Origin: CAYNRA01 sp046296415
GTDB lineage: Bacteria; Bacteroidota; Bacteroidia; Cytophagales; Spirosomataceae
Reading direction: 5' to 3'
Assembly: GCA_046296415.1 (NCBI GenBank)
Contig: JBKBLN010000003.1
Span: 186,001-250,000 of the forward strand
DNA: 64,000 nt
Shown in pieces: positions 1 to 7,631 of this stretch. Position 1 is the first letter of the stretch; the number at the start of each line of letters is the position of its first letter. The notes beneath the pieces were generated by a model. The model saw only the letters and a list, made by a program, of their open reading frames with translations, was not told the origin of the DNA and ran no database searches. A program made the position numbers and the translations under genes.

Positions 1-812
1 CAGTACATTACCGCATAGCGCCTCACCAAGAGCCAAATCAAGCCTTTAGTGGGCTTTGGACCTACCGCCGGATTCTGCATCGCGACAACTTTGAGCCCGG
101 CGTGTATCCATCCGACATCACGTTGGTAAACTATCCACAAATAGATTATCTTTTACATGATTTGACATCAAAGACGTACCAAGAGCGGCAAAAGATCATC
201 GAAGATGCCAAAAATCAAAGTTTATCGTTTCTTTATTATTTACAAACCGAGAAGGGGTTGAAGGGCCTTTATTTATGTCCAGAGGTCATGGGAACGTCGG
301 ACGGCTTAGCCAAAAGTCCGTATATTCGGGAATCGAGACGTATCAAAGCGATGATAACCATCACCGAGCAGGATCTATCGGCTCAACACCGACCCACACA
401 AAAGGCGCGCGAGTTTTCGGATAGCGTGGGAATTGGGTATTATCGGATCGACCTACATCCAAGCACCGGAGGCGATAACTATTTGGATGTAGAAAGTTTG
501 CCTTTTCAAATTCCATTGGGAGCCTTAATTCCTCAAAAAACAGAAAACCTACTTCCTGCTTGCAAGAACATCGGAACCACCCATATTACCAATGGATGTT
601 ATCGCTTGCATCCGATTGAATGGAATATTGGGGAGGTCGTGGGGTACTTGATTCGGTTTTGTCTGGATCACCAGTCAACTCCACAGGAGGTCTATCAGGA
701 GTCTAAACATATTCGCGCTTTTCAAGATCGTTTGGTAGCTCGGGGTATCGAGTTAGCCTGGCCGAATGATTTGAACCTCGCCGATGGAGATCCACACCGC
801 CATGCCCAATAA
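1..812 (+). CDS. FAD-dependent oxidoreductase, C-terminal part (5' end outside window)
   Basis: The reading frame is open from the left edge, so the first ATG inside (position 102) is probably internal and the gene starts upstream. The visible part resembles the C-terminal half of FAD-dependent oxidoreductases of the pfam12831 type. These are common in Bacteroidota and Planctomycetota sugar-catabolic loci. The best motif is the C-terminal segment with LLPACKNIGTTHITNG followed by an HPIEWNIGE stretch, which closes the flavin site in this family. The Rossmann GxGxxG motif would lie in the missing N-terminus. The stop overlaps the next gene by 11 bp, suggesting co-transcription. The substrate cannot be told from what is visible. 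Confidence 0.78.
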   Translation, partial: VHYRIAPHQEPNQAFSGLWTYRRILHRDNFEPGVYPSDITLVNYPQIDYLLHDLTSKTYQERQKIIEDAKNQSLSFLYYLQTEKGLKGLYLCPEVMGTSDGLAKSPYIRESRRIKAMITITEQDLSAQHRPTQKAREFSDSVGIGYYRIDLHPSTGGDNYLDVESLPFQIPLGALIPQKTENLLPACKNIGTTHITNGCYRLHPIEWNIGEVVGYLIRFCLDHQSTPQEVYQESKHIRAFQDRLVARGIELAWPNDLNLADGDPHRHAQ

Positions 813-1140
813 ACTTCCATCGCCCCAGACCGTTGTGCGTGAGTTGGCTGAAGCCGAGAAAAGTCTAGATCCCTTTTATTTAGCTCAGCGATGGGGGGTT
901 GCTGTGGTTCTGGAATCTTGGCACCCGGCCACCTGGGGAGAATACGACCGACGGAACGTACAAATTTACTTAAACAAACAAGCGCCCGTTTCCCTTCAGA
1001 AAATCTTGGCGCATGAATTAGGGCATTTTTGGATTCATCAACAGGGTTTTCAACTGAGTCGGAAGGAAGAAGAAACTTGGGTGGAGGCTTTTGCTGATGA
1101 GTTGGATCAGTCGAAAACACTTTGCATCACCAAGGCATAG
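802..1140 (+). CDS. Small ImmA/IrrE-like metallopeptidase (HExxH)
   Basis: This short protein (112 aa from ATG 802, or 118 aa from ATG 784) has a zinc-protease signature HELGH in the segment ILAHELGHFWIHQQG. That signature is typical of ImmA/IrrE (COG2856) peptidases, which cleave repressors. A third zinc ligand is plausible in the downstream acidic EAFADEL segment. I prefer ATG 802 because it leaves only an 11-bp overlap with the oxidoreductase stop. No helix-turn-helix or partner repressor is adjacent, so it may be a stand-alone domain. Its 3' end overlaps the convergent ROK gene by 34 bp, with no room for a terminator between them. Confidence 0.68.
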   Translation: MPNKLPSPQTVVRELAEAEKSLDPFYLAQRWGVAVVLESWHPATWGEYDRRNVQIYLNKQAPVSLQKILAHELGHFWIHQQGFQLSRKEEETWVEAFADELDQSKTLCITKA

Positions 1141-2276
1141 GCTCCAAGCATGGTGGTTTTATCTCCCAAATTTGAAACCCGAATTTCGACATCGTCGACG
1201 AGTTGAGGAAGTCCATATAAGCTCAATCCTTTAGCAACCGGATATCGAAGCCAGTCACCGATGGAGGCAAATCGACCACCTAGGATAATCAACCCGGGGT
1301 TCAAGGTCTGTACCAACATCGACAAGGCTTGGCCCAACGATTCGCCCATATCGGAAAGTACGGATCGGACATGAGGATCCCCGGATTGCAGGAGCGTGAG
1401 AATATCGGCATACCGAAGTTTCGGTTGCTCGGGAAATGCCTGCTGATACCAAGATTCCAAAGCATATCCGGAAACAACGGTTTCCAGGCATCCTTTTTTT
1501 CCGCACACACAGAGACGGTCATTGTCCTCAAAATGGATGTGTCCAAATTCACCCGCAAATCCGGACTCACCATCGTGGAGTTGTCCATTGGAAATTAAGC
1601 CAATGCCCAATCCTTGACTGATGTTGAGGTATATGACATGTCGTTTTTCCTGAGCCAATCCAAAATTCTGCTCTCCTAGGGTCATCAAACGAGTATCGTT
1701 ATCCACAAAAACCGGAAAACCCCAATGATCTTGCAAAACTTTGGCGATAGGTGTTGGGCCTTGAAGAAAACTATGGCTGATTCCTTTTTTACCATTCACA
1801 CGTCCCGTGATACCCAAACCGACACCCAAAATTTTATCTCTTGAAATCTCTTTTTTCTGGATTAACTCAGGGACAATCCGTAAGATAAATTGGATACTTT
1901 CCTCTTTCTGATTTAGGTCAAAGTTATCGGTTTCATACTCGTAGATCAGCTCATGATTCAGGTTTACAATGCTGAAACGAAAGGAGTGGATCAATAATTC
2001 GATACCCACAATATACCCTAAGGAAGAATGCAGGCTAAATACGGCGGGAGGTCGCCCCCCGCTAGATTCGCGCTTACCTGACTCAACCAAAATTCCTTGC
2101 TCCACCAGCTCGTTGATTAGCTTGGTGGTGGTGGGAAGGCTCAAACCTGAAAAATCTTTGATTTCGGGAATGGTCTTCCCCCCTTCCTGCAAAATCCATT
2201 GAATGATCTTTTTGGTATGCTGGGTTTGGCTGTTCCGCCCTTGAGCGGCCGACAATGACTCGATGTATGCTCGCAT
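1107..2276 (-). CDS. ROK-family transcriptional regulator (NagC/XylR-like)
   Basis: The 389-aa protein has an N-terminal winged helix (about residues 25-75, with LSLPTTTKLINELVEQGIL as recognition region) and a GGRPP linker. A ROK sugar-kinase fold fills the rest. The ROK zinc motif CVCGKKGCLE is intact, as is GEFGH just before it, and VDNDTRL is the phosphate/sugar region. ROK repressors bind sugars or phosphosugars and control amino-sugar or xylose genes. This one is divergent from an N-acylglucosamine 2-epimerase gene with about 150 bp between the starts, so it very likely controls that gene and itself. The effector is inferred to be an amino sugar, not demonstrated. Confidence 0.9.
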   Translation of the reverse strand: MRAYIESLSAAQGRNSQTQHTKKIIQWILQEGGKTIPEIKDFSGLSLPTTTKLINELVEQGILVESGKRESSGGRPPAVFSLHSSLGYIVGIELLIHSFRFSIVNLNHELIYEYETDNFDLNQKEESIQFILRIVPELIQKKEISRDKILGVGLGITGRVNGKKGISHSFLQGPTPIAKVLQDHWGFPVFVDNDTRLMTLGEQNFGLAQEKRHVIYLNISQGLGIGLISNGQLHDGESGFAGEFGHIHFEDNDRLCVCGKKGCLETVVSGYALESWYQQAFPEQPKLRYADILTLLQSGDPHVRSVLSDMGESLGQALSMLVQTLNPGLIILGGRFASIGDWLRYPVAKGLSLYGLPQLVDDVEIRVSNLGDKTTMLGAYALVMQSVFD

Positions 2277-2358
2277 CCTGATCTCGAAGCTCAGAAATAT
2301 TTCCTGAAAACTTTTATAAAATTTTTAATAAAGATACCGGTAATTTTGTAAAATGTAG

Positions 2359-2366
2359 TAGATTTG
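2359..2366 (+). promoter_or_regulatory. Candidate -7 element (TAGATTTG) for the epimerase gene
   Basis: TAGATTTG matches the Bacteroidota -7 consensus TAnnTTTG and lies 65 bp before the GTG start of the epimerase. I did not find a convincing TTG at the expected -33 position, so this is tentative. The rest of the divergent region is AT-rich and would have to hold the ROK operator. Confidence 0.35.
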
Positions 2367-2430
2367 TCAAGGAAAAACTTGGATCTACTTAAGTTTTGTA
2401 CAAATTACAAAAAACTAACAAGCAACGACC

Positions 2431-3621
2431 GTGAAAAATTTCAAATCGTATGGTCAACTGTATCAAAATGAGCTTTTTGAGCGGGTGATTCCCTTTTGGT
2501 TACAACATTCGGTTGATCCTCAGGGCGGATATTTCACGTGCTTGGAACGGGATGGGCGCGTTTTTGACACCGACAAATTCATTTGGCTACAAGGCCGTGC
2601 CGTTTGGATGTTTTCAACCCTGTATCGCTTAGTCAAACCTGATTCCCAATGGTTAGATTATGCACTGCATGGAGCTGACTTTCTGGAAAAACACGGTCGT
2701 GCAGAAGATAATACCTGGTATTTTTCGCTGGATCGGGCTGGAAACCCTTTGGTGCAACCGTATAATATTTTCTCGGATTGTTTTGCCACCCAAGCTTTTG
2801 GCTCTTTATACCAAGCCACTGGGGTGGATCGGTACGCCGACATCGCGCGGCAGACGTTTCAATCGATCTTGGATCGACGTGACAATCCCAAGCGCCATTG
2901 GAACAAAACGATTGGGGCCACCCGGCCATTAAAGAATTTTGCCTTGCCCATGATATTGTGTAACCTCTCGCTCGAAATCGAGCCCTTGCTCGATCAGACG
3001 ACGGTTGACACGCTGATCAAGACCTGTATTGACGAAGTAATGAACCAATTCTACCATGCAGAGACAGGATTGATATTGGAGAATGTGGGTCCGACCGGGG
3101 AGTTTGTTTCCAGCTTTGAAGGCCGGCTGTTGAATCCCGGACATGCCATCGAGGCCATGTGGTTCATCATGGACTTGGGTGTTCGACGACAAGATACCGC
3201 ACTCATTGAGCTTGCAAAAGACCGTACCCTGCACATGCTCGAACATGCCTGGGACCCCATTCATGGCGGATTATTTTACTTCATGGATCTACATCAAAAG
3301 CCCGTTCAACAGCTTGAATGGGACCAAAAACTCTGGTGGGTACACATCGAAACCTTGATCGCTTTACTGAAAGGCTACCAACATACCCAAGATGAACGTT
3401 GTTGGACGTGGTTCGAAAAACTACATGAATATACGTGGTCTCGGTTTCCTGACCCTACCTACGGCGAATGGTTTGGCTACTTGAATCGCCAAGGGGAACC
3501 TCTCCTCCCCATCAAAGGTGGCAAATGGAAAGGCTGCTACCACATTCCTCGAGGCCTATACCAATGTGCCAAAATGCTTCATGAAATGGCCCAATCTAGC
3601 CAACCTGTCGCCTCCATTTAA
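2431..3621 (+). CDS. N-acylglucosamine 2-epimerase (AGE / RnBP family)
   Basis: This 396-aa (alpha/alpha)6-barrel protein interconverts N-acetylglucosamine and N-acetylmannosamine in the cytoplasm. The N-terminal stretch YFTCLERDGRVFD...WLQGRAVW is close to the mammalian renin-binding protein. Residues matching the known catalytic set are visible: Arg56 in LQGRAVW, His238 and Glu241 in HAIEAMWF, and His371 in CYHIPRG. Length is normal for the family. The start used is GTG at 2431. Some family members act on other sugars (for example cellobiose 2-epimerase), but the RnBP-like motifs favour an N-acyl-hexosamine. It is monocistronic, ending in a strong terminator, and divergent from a ROK regulator that probably senses the pathway. 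Confidence 0.92.
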   Translation: MKNFKSYGQLYQNELFERVIPFWLQHSVDPQGGYFTCLERDGRVFDTDKFIWLQGRAVWMFSTLYRLVKPDSQWLDYALHGADFLEKHGRAEDNTWYFSLDRAGNPLVQPYNIFSDCFATQAFGSLYQATGVDRYADIARQTFQSILDRRDNPKRHWNKTIGATRPLKNFALPMILCNLSLEIEPLLDQTTVDTLIKTCIDEVMNQFYHAETGLILENVGPTGEFVSSFEGRLLNPGHAIEAMWFIMDLGVRRQDTALIELAKDRTLHMLEHAWDPIHGGLFYFMDLHQKPVQQLEWDQKLWWVHIETLIALLKGYQHTQDERCWTWFEKLHEYTWSRFPDPTYGEWFGYLNRQGEPLLPIKGGKWKGCYHIPRGLYQCAKMLHEMAQSSQPVASI

Positions 3622-3640
3622 TTTCCACCCCGTACTCTCC

Positions 3641-3674
3641 ATCCCGCCGATTTCCCATCGTCGGGATTTTTTTT
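3641..3674 (+). terminator. Rho-independent terminator after the epimerase
   Basis: A stem of 10 bp with one mismatch (ATCCCGCCGA paired with TCGTCGGGAT) and a 7-nt loop is followed directly by eight T residues. It begins 20 bp after the epimerase stop codon. Confidence 0.86.
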
Positions 3675-3677
3675 AAA

Positions 3678-3725
3678 AAATAAAATGAACAGTGTTTTGT
3701 AAAATAAACACTGTTCATTTTATTT
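3678..3725. promoter_or_regulatory. Perfect 20-bp-arm palindrome: TetR operator over its promoter
   Basis: Positions 3678-3697 and 3706-3725 are exact reverse complements around an 8-nt centre. Each arm contains TGAACAGTGTTT or its complement, and AACAGTGTT is itself nearly palindromic, so two repressor dimers could bind. A -33-like TTTTG (3695-3699) and a -7-like TTTATTTG (3719-3726) lie inside or at the edge of the palindrome with 19 bp between them. Bound repressor would therefore cover the promoter. It ends 19 bp before the TetR start codon and has no T-tract typical of a terminator. Confidence 0.8.
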
Positions 3726-3744
3726 GTATCGTTAATTGAATACA

Positions 3745-4368
3745 ATGGGAGTAACGGAGAGAAAAGAACGAGAGAAAGAAGAGATGCGGAGCCGAATACT
3801 GGAGGCGGCCCGAACCTTGTTCATTGAACAAGGATTTGATAAAACCAGCATTCGCAATATTGCCGAGGCGATTGAATACAGCCCGGGAACTATTTATTTA
3901 TATTTTAAGGATAAGAACGAGCTGTTGCATGCTTTGCACACCCAAGCTTTTGAGGGTTTTTCGGCAGCATTAGCCAAAGCTTTAGAGGCTCCAACGGCAC
4001 CTTTGCAATTGAAAGAAATGGGGCATCAGTATGTCCAATATGCAATTCAAAATCCTGAAATGTATGAATTGATTTTCACGATGCGAGGACCTCTGGAAGT
4101 GGTCATGTGCCGAGAAGAGGCTTGGGTAGAGGGAAAGACCTCGTTTGATTTTTTAAGACAGGTGGTTCGAGGATGTCAAGAGGCCGGTATGCTCCGGCAA
4201 CATGATGTCGAGTCGGCTTCTATGATGATTTGGAGTTTTGTCCATGGTCTGGTCATGCTTCATAATCGGCAACGTCTATCATTTTTTGAAGAAACACCCG
4301 AGGAAACGCTACAACGCATGCACCTCGCGCTGGATACTTTTTACCAACAAATGACGATTTCTGTATGA
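3745..4368 (+). CDS. TetR/AcrR-family repressor of the efflux operon
   Basis: The 207-aa protein has a classic TetR N-terminal helix-turn-helix (TSIRNIAEAIEYSPGTIYLY followed by FKDKNELLHAL) and a helical ligand-binding C-terminal domain. I use ATG 3745 rather than an in-frame TTG nine bases earlier. It is the first gene of a six-gene efflux operon. Its stop overlaps the next ATG in an ATGA, and a large palindrome covers its promoter, so autoregulation with induction by a pump substrate is the natural model. The ligand is unknown. Confidence 0.93.
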   Translation: MGVTERKEREKEEMRSRILEAARTLFIEQGFDKTSIRNIAEAIEYSPGTIYLYFKDKNELLHALHTQAFEGFSAALAKALEAPTAPLQLKEMGHQYVQYAIQNPEMYELIFTMRGPLEVVMCREEAWVEGKTSFDFLRQVVRGCQEAGMLRQHDVESASMMIWSFVHGLVMLHNRQRLSFFEETPEETLQRMHLALDTFYQQMTISV

Positions 4369-4775
4369 ATTTCTCATCCAACACCCGAAAAATGGCCGGC
4401 GTCATCCTCTTGACCGTCCCGACCATTGCCTATGGAGGCACTTTTCTACTATCCGTCCTTTCCGGTCAGGCAGACCTTCCCTTAACAGACTTCCAGAAAG
4501 GTATGTTTCGCGCCGGCCATGCCCACGCGGGCGTTCTGGTCTTGCTCGCGCTGATCGTCCAACCATTCTTGGATGGACTTGTGACCAAAGGAGAATGGCT
4601 ATTGCGCGGGGGAATCCCCTTGGCCTCGATCTTAATCAGTGGCGGATTTTTTGCCGCTGCCATCGGCGAAAACCGAACTTCTCCCAATGAGTGGATTGCT
4701 CTGTTATGGTTAGGTGTCGCTGTTTTGGTTCTTTCTTTGGTGATCACAGGTATCCAATTACTTCGAAAATCATGA
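4365..4775 (+). CDS. Small four-helix membrane protein of the efflux operon
   Basis: This 136-aa protein has four predicted hydrophobic helices (approximately residues 11-31, 52-70, 80-99 and 112-133). A conserved-looking GHAHAG motif sits between helices 1 and 2. It starts by ATGA overlap with the TetR stop and ends by overlap with the next gene, so it is translationally coupled. I do not recognise the family with certainty. The two histidines near the membrane could bind a metal or a quinone-like ligand, but that is speculation. It sits between the regulator and the DUF4188 gene, so a role linked to the efflux substrate is inferred only from context. Confidence 0.6.
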   Translation: MNFSSNTRKMAGVILLTVPTIAYGGTFLLSVLSGQADLPLTDFQKGMFRAGHAHAGVLVLLALIVQPFLDGLVTKGEWLLRGGIPLASILISGGFFAAAIGENRTSPNEWIALLWLGVAVLVLSLVITGIQLLRKS

Positions 4776-5239
4776 ACAAACGAATTACCGCCGAAATGGA
4801 CGGCCCCTTTGTCGTTTTCCTGATCGGCATGCGCATCAACCATTGGTGGCGTTTAGATGCCATCCTGCCCGTCGTGATCGCTATGGGAAAAATGCTCACC
4901 GAGCTCCACCGAAATAAAAACAGTGGTTTTCTTTCCTACGAATCCTGGTTTGGGCGTACCACACTGATGGTCCAATACTGGAATTCCCCAGAACAACTTC
5001 AGACGTATGCTCATGACCGTTCGGGTGCTCATTTTCCGGCTTGGATGGCCTATTACAAAACGTTGCAGAAAGCCGGTCCTGCGGTGGGTATTTGGCACGA
5101 AACGTATGTCATAGAGCCCGGAAAATACGAAACAATCTATGGCCAAATGCCCCTTTTCGGTTTAGCTAAAGCTGGCCGAGTACGCCAAAGTCCAGACCAC
5201 GAAATGGCCTCTAATCGAATGAAATCCACTACCTTATGA
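4772..5239 (+). CDS. DUF4188 domain protein (monooxygenase-like fold)
   Basis: This 155-aa protein resembles DUF4188 (pfam13826), a dimeric alpha/beta-barrel family related to heme or antibiotic monooxygenases. Recognisable parts are the FVVFLIGMRINHWWR start, MVQYWNSPEQLQTYAHD and a C-terminal NVYE-equivalent segment HETYVIEPGKYETIY. I chose ATG 4772, in ATGA overlap with the preceding gene; the frame extends further upstream but only inside that gene. Biochemical function of DUF4188 is not established as far as I know. Inside a TetR/RND efflux operon it could modify or sense the exported compound. Confidence 0.8.
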   Translation: MNKRITAEMDGPFVVFLIGMRINHWWRLDAILPVVIAMGKMLTELHRNKNSGFLSYESWFGRTTLMVQYWNSPEQLQTYAHDRSGAHFPAWMAYYKTLQKAGPAVGIWHETYVIEPGKYETIYGQMPLFGLAKAGRVRQSPDHEMASNRMKSTTL

Positions 5240-6579
5240 GATACTACCTACTCTTTCTATCCCTCTTGGTTTACATACCTGCTTCCTCTCAAATTTTGAA
5301 GCAGTACATTGCCGAGGGATTATCACGCAATGCCTCCTTGCAAACGCAAGACTTGGCAATTGAAAAAGCCTGGCAACAGGTGGGCATCGCCGAAAGTCAA
5401 CAAAGTCTGAAAGTAAGCTTTGCCCCAAACTATACGTTAGCCGCTGGTGGACGCCGTCTATCGTTTCCAGTGGGTGACTTACTCAATCCTGTGTACTCTA
5501 CGCTAAATGCCCTCACCAACTCACAGAATTTCCCTACCATCGAGAACGTGAATGAGCAATTGGCCCCCAACAATTTTCACGAAACCAAATTCTCCTTTCA
5601 ATATCCGTTGTACTCTGCGGCAGCCCGCGGACAGGTTCAAATTCAACGGGAACTTTGGAAATTGGAGAAACAAAAAAAGGAGGTTGCTCTCCAAAACTTA
5701 CGATTTTCCATCGAGGATGCCTACCTGCAGTACCTCCAAGTCAAACAAGTACAAAAACTGGTGGACTCCTCCCTGCAATGGGTGGCTGGGTATGTTCAGT
5801 TTAACGAACAACTGGTAAAAAATCAGGTCGCGCTGCCAGAAGTGGTGCTCTCGGCACGCTTGGAACAAGAGAAACTTCGCCAGCAACAGGCCGAATGGGA
5901 CCGACAAGAAAAAACTGCCCGGGCCTATTTTAATTACCTTCTATACAAGCCCTTGGACTCGCCCATTTTACTGGACGAATCGGTCCTACAAACCCCAGAA
6001 GCCAAACGGACACTCCTCGACTGGCAACAATTCGCTCGCGAACACCGCGCGGAACTGGCCTTGTCTCAGGCAGGAATCCAAGTCCAACAGGCCATCACCC
6101 GAACAACCGATGCCGACCGCCGCATTCCCACCGCATTTATTGGCGGAACCGCCGGTTTTCAGGGATTTGGATATACATTTCAAAATCAGGCATTCGCGAT
6201 TGTTCAAGTAGGTCTCCAATGGGATTTATGGCACGGTGGTGAAAAAAGAAAAAAGGTCGCTCAAGCTAAAGTCCAAGAAAAAATAGCGGATCAACAATGG
6301 ATTGAGGCACAGCAAGGTATTTCACTCCAGATCACCCAAGCCTTTTATGCATGGCAAGCCTCCAAACAGGCCCAAAAAACAGCTCAGCAAGGTGCCGAAC
6401 TGGCCCAAGAAATCCTTCGCCGAACGGACGCCCGGTACCAGCTTCGCCAAGCGCTCCCCATTGAATGGCAAAAAGCCCAAACCGATTGGTATTCGGCCCA
6501 ACTACAGAACATTATTCAAGAAATTCAAACCGCTCGCTTATATCTTCAAGTGCGACAGATGGCGGGATTCACCGACTAA
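5236..6579 (+). CDS. TolC-family outer-membrane efflux protein
   Basis: The 447-aa protein begins with a signal peptide (hydrophobic LLFLSLLVYIPASS). It carries the duplicated helical-hairpin pattern of outer-membrane efflux proteins, rich in Gln, Ala and Leu in long alpha-helical stretches. It would form the trimeric channel of the tripartite pump encoded by the following two genes. The start overlaps the DUF4188 stop (ATGA). Length is normal for Bacteroidota TolC proteins. Confidence 0.95.
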   Translation: MRYYLLFLSLLVYIPASSQILKQYIAEGLSRNASLQTQDLAIEKAWQQVGIAESQQSLKVSFAPNYTLAAGGRRLSFPVGDLLNPVYSTLNALTNSQNFPTIENVNEQLAPNNFHETKFSFQYPLYSAAARGQVQIQRELWKLEKQKKEVALQNLRFSIEDAYLQYLQVKQVQKLVDSSLQWVAGYVQFNEQLVKNQVALPEVVLSARLEQEKLRQQQAEWDRQEKTARAYFNYLLYKPLDSPILLDESVLQTPEAKRTLLDWQQFAREHRAELALSQAGIQVQQAITRTTDADRRIPTAFIGGTAGFQGFGYTFQNQAFAIVQVGLQWDLWHGGEKRKKVAQAKVQEKIADQQWIEAQQGISLQITQAFYAWQASKQAQKTAQQGAELAQEILRRTDARYQLRQALPIEWQKAQTDWYSAQLQNIIQEIQTARLYLQVRQMAGFTD

Positions 6580-6590
6580 TTTCATTCCCT

Positions 6591-7631
6591 ATGAAAAATA
6601 CCTATCCGCTCTTGCTACTCCTGCTTTTAAGCTGTGGAAAAGAGCCCAAATCCACGACATCAGGCCCCACTCTTTCCGATCGCCCGGCGGTCACGTTAAT
6701 CACTCCCCAAGTGCGGAGTTTAAGTTACGAAATGAAAGCCACCGGACTGGTTGCCCATAAGCAAGACATTCGACTCGCTTTTAAAACACCTGGATTGGTA
6801 AAAAAAATATACGTTCAAGAAGGACAGTGGGTAAAACAAGGCCAATTGTTGGCAGAATTGGATCTTTCGGAGATTCAGTCTCAAACCGAACAAGCTCGTC
6901 TTGCTGTCGAAAAAGCCACCCGAGACTACGAACGAGCGAAACGACTTGTCAACGACCAAGCCGCTCTTCCGCAAGCGATGGAGGATGCTCTAACTGGCCT
7001 GGAAGCTGCCAAACAACAGCAAAAAACAGCCCAGTTTAATCTAAAATTATCCAAAATCTATGCCCCTACCTCCGGGAGAATCTTGCGAAAACTAGCCGAA
7101 TCAGGCGAACTCATTGGGGCCTTTCAACCTGTCTTATTGATGGGATCTGGTGCCACGGCCCAGGTGGTTCTGGTAGGCGTATCGGCCCGCGACTTGGTTC
7201 AAATTTCCATGGGCCAGTCCGTTCAACTCAGACTTGAGGCCTATCCGGAGCAAACATTCTTCGGGAAAGTAACTCAAAAAGCCGTGGCTCCGTCTCCAGG
7301 GACAGGACAGTATGAGGTGGAAATCACCTTGCAATCCACCAAAATCCCTTTACAATCCGGGTTCATTGCACAAGCACTTTTCTCCACCTCTACATCCCCT
7401 TCTTCGCTGGCCATTCCCATCGAAGCCTTCATTGAAGGAGATGGACAGAACGGATTTGTGTTTTTATACGATGCCAGTCAACAACGAGTCAGGAAAACGC
7501 CTGTGAAAGTAGGAAAAACCATGGACCGCTGGATCCAAGTACTGGAGGGCATCCAGCCCGGAGACTCCCTCGTGAGTGCTGGCGCCAATTTTTTAACGGA
7601 CCAAGAACTAGTTAAATCCGTCCGACTATGA
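6591..7631 (+). CDS. RND efflux periplasmic adaptor lipoprotein (HlyD/MFP family)
   Basis: From ATG 6591 the 346-aa product starts with a lipoprotein signal peptide whose lipobox ends at Cys15 (LLLLSC). The in-frame extension upstream lies inside the tolC gene and is rejected. A lipoyl-like half-motif (GLVKKIYVQEGQWVKQGQLLAELD), an alpha hairpin and a beta-barrel segment follow in the order expected for membrane fusion proteins. It would bridge the inner-membrane pump and TolC. Its stop overlaps the RND gene by 4 bp. Confidence 0.95.
   Translation: MKNTYPLLLLLLLSCGKEPKSTTSGPTLSDRPAVTLITPQVRSLSYEMKATGLVAHKQDIRLAFKTPGLVKKIYVQEGQWVKQGQLLAELDLSEIQSQTEQARLAVEKATRDYERAKRLVNDQAALPQAMEDALTGLEAAKQQQKTAQFNLKLSKIYAPTSGRILRKLAESGELIGAFQPVLLMGSGATAQVVLVGVSARDLVQISMGQSVQLRLEAYPEQTFFGKVTQKAVAPSPGTGQYEVEITLQSTKIPLQSGFIAQALFSTSTSPSSLAIPIEAFIEGDGQNGFVFLYDASQQRVRKTPVKVGKTMDRWIQVLEGIQPGDSLVSAGANFLTDQELVKSVRL

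Noticed and set aside
3678..3725. Large palindrome read as a terminator
   Set aside because: A separate good terminator lies just before it. The palindrome has no T-run and sits on the TetR promoter, so an operator fits better.
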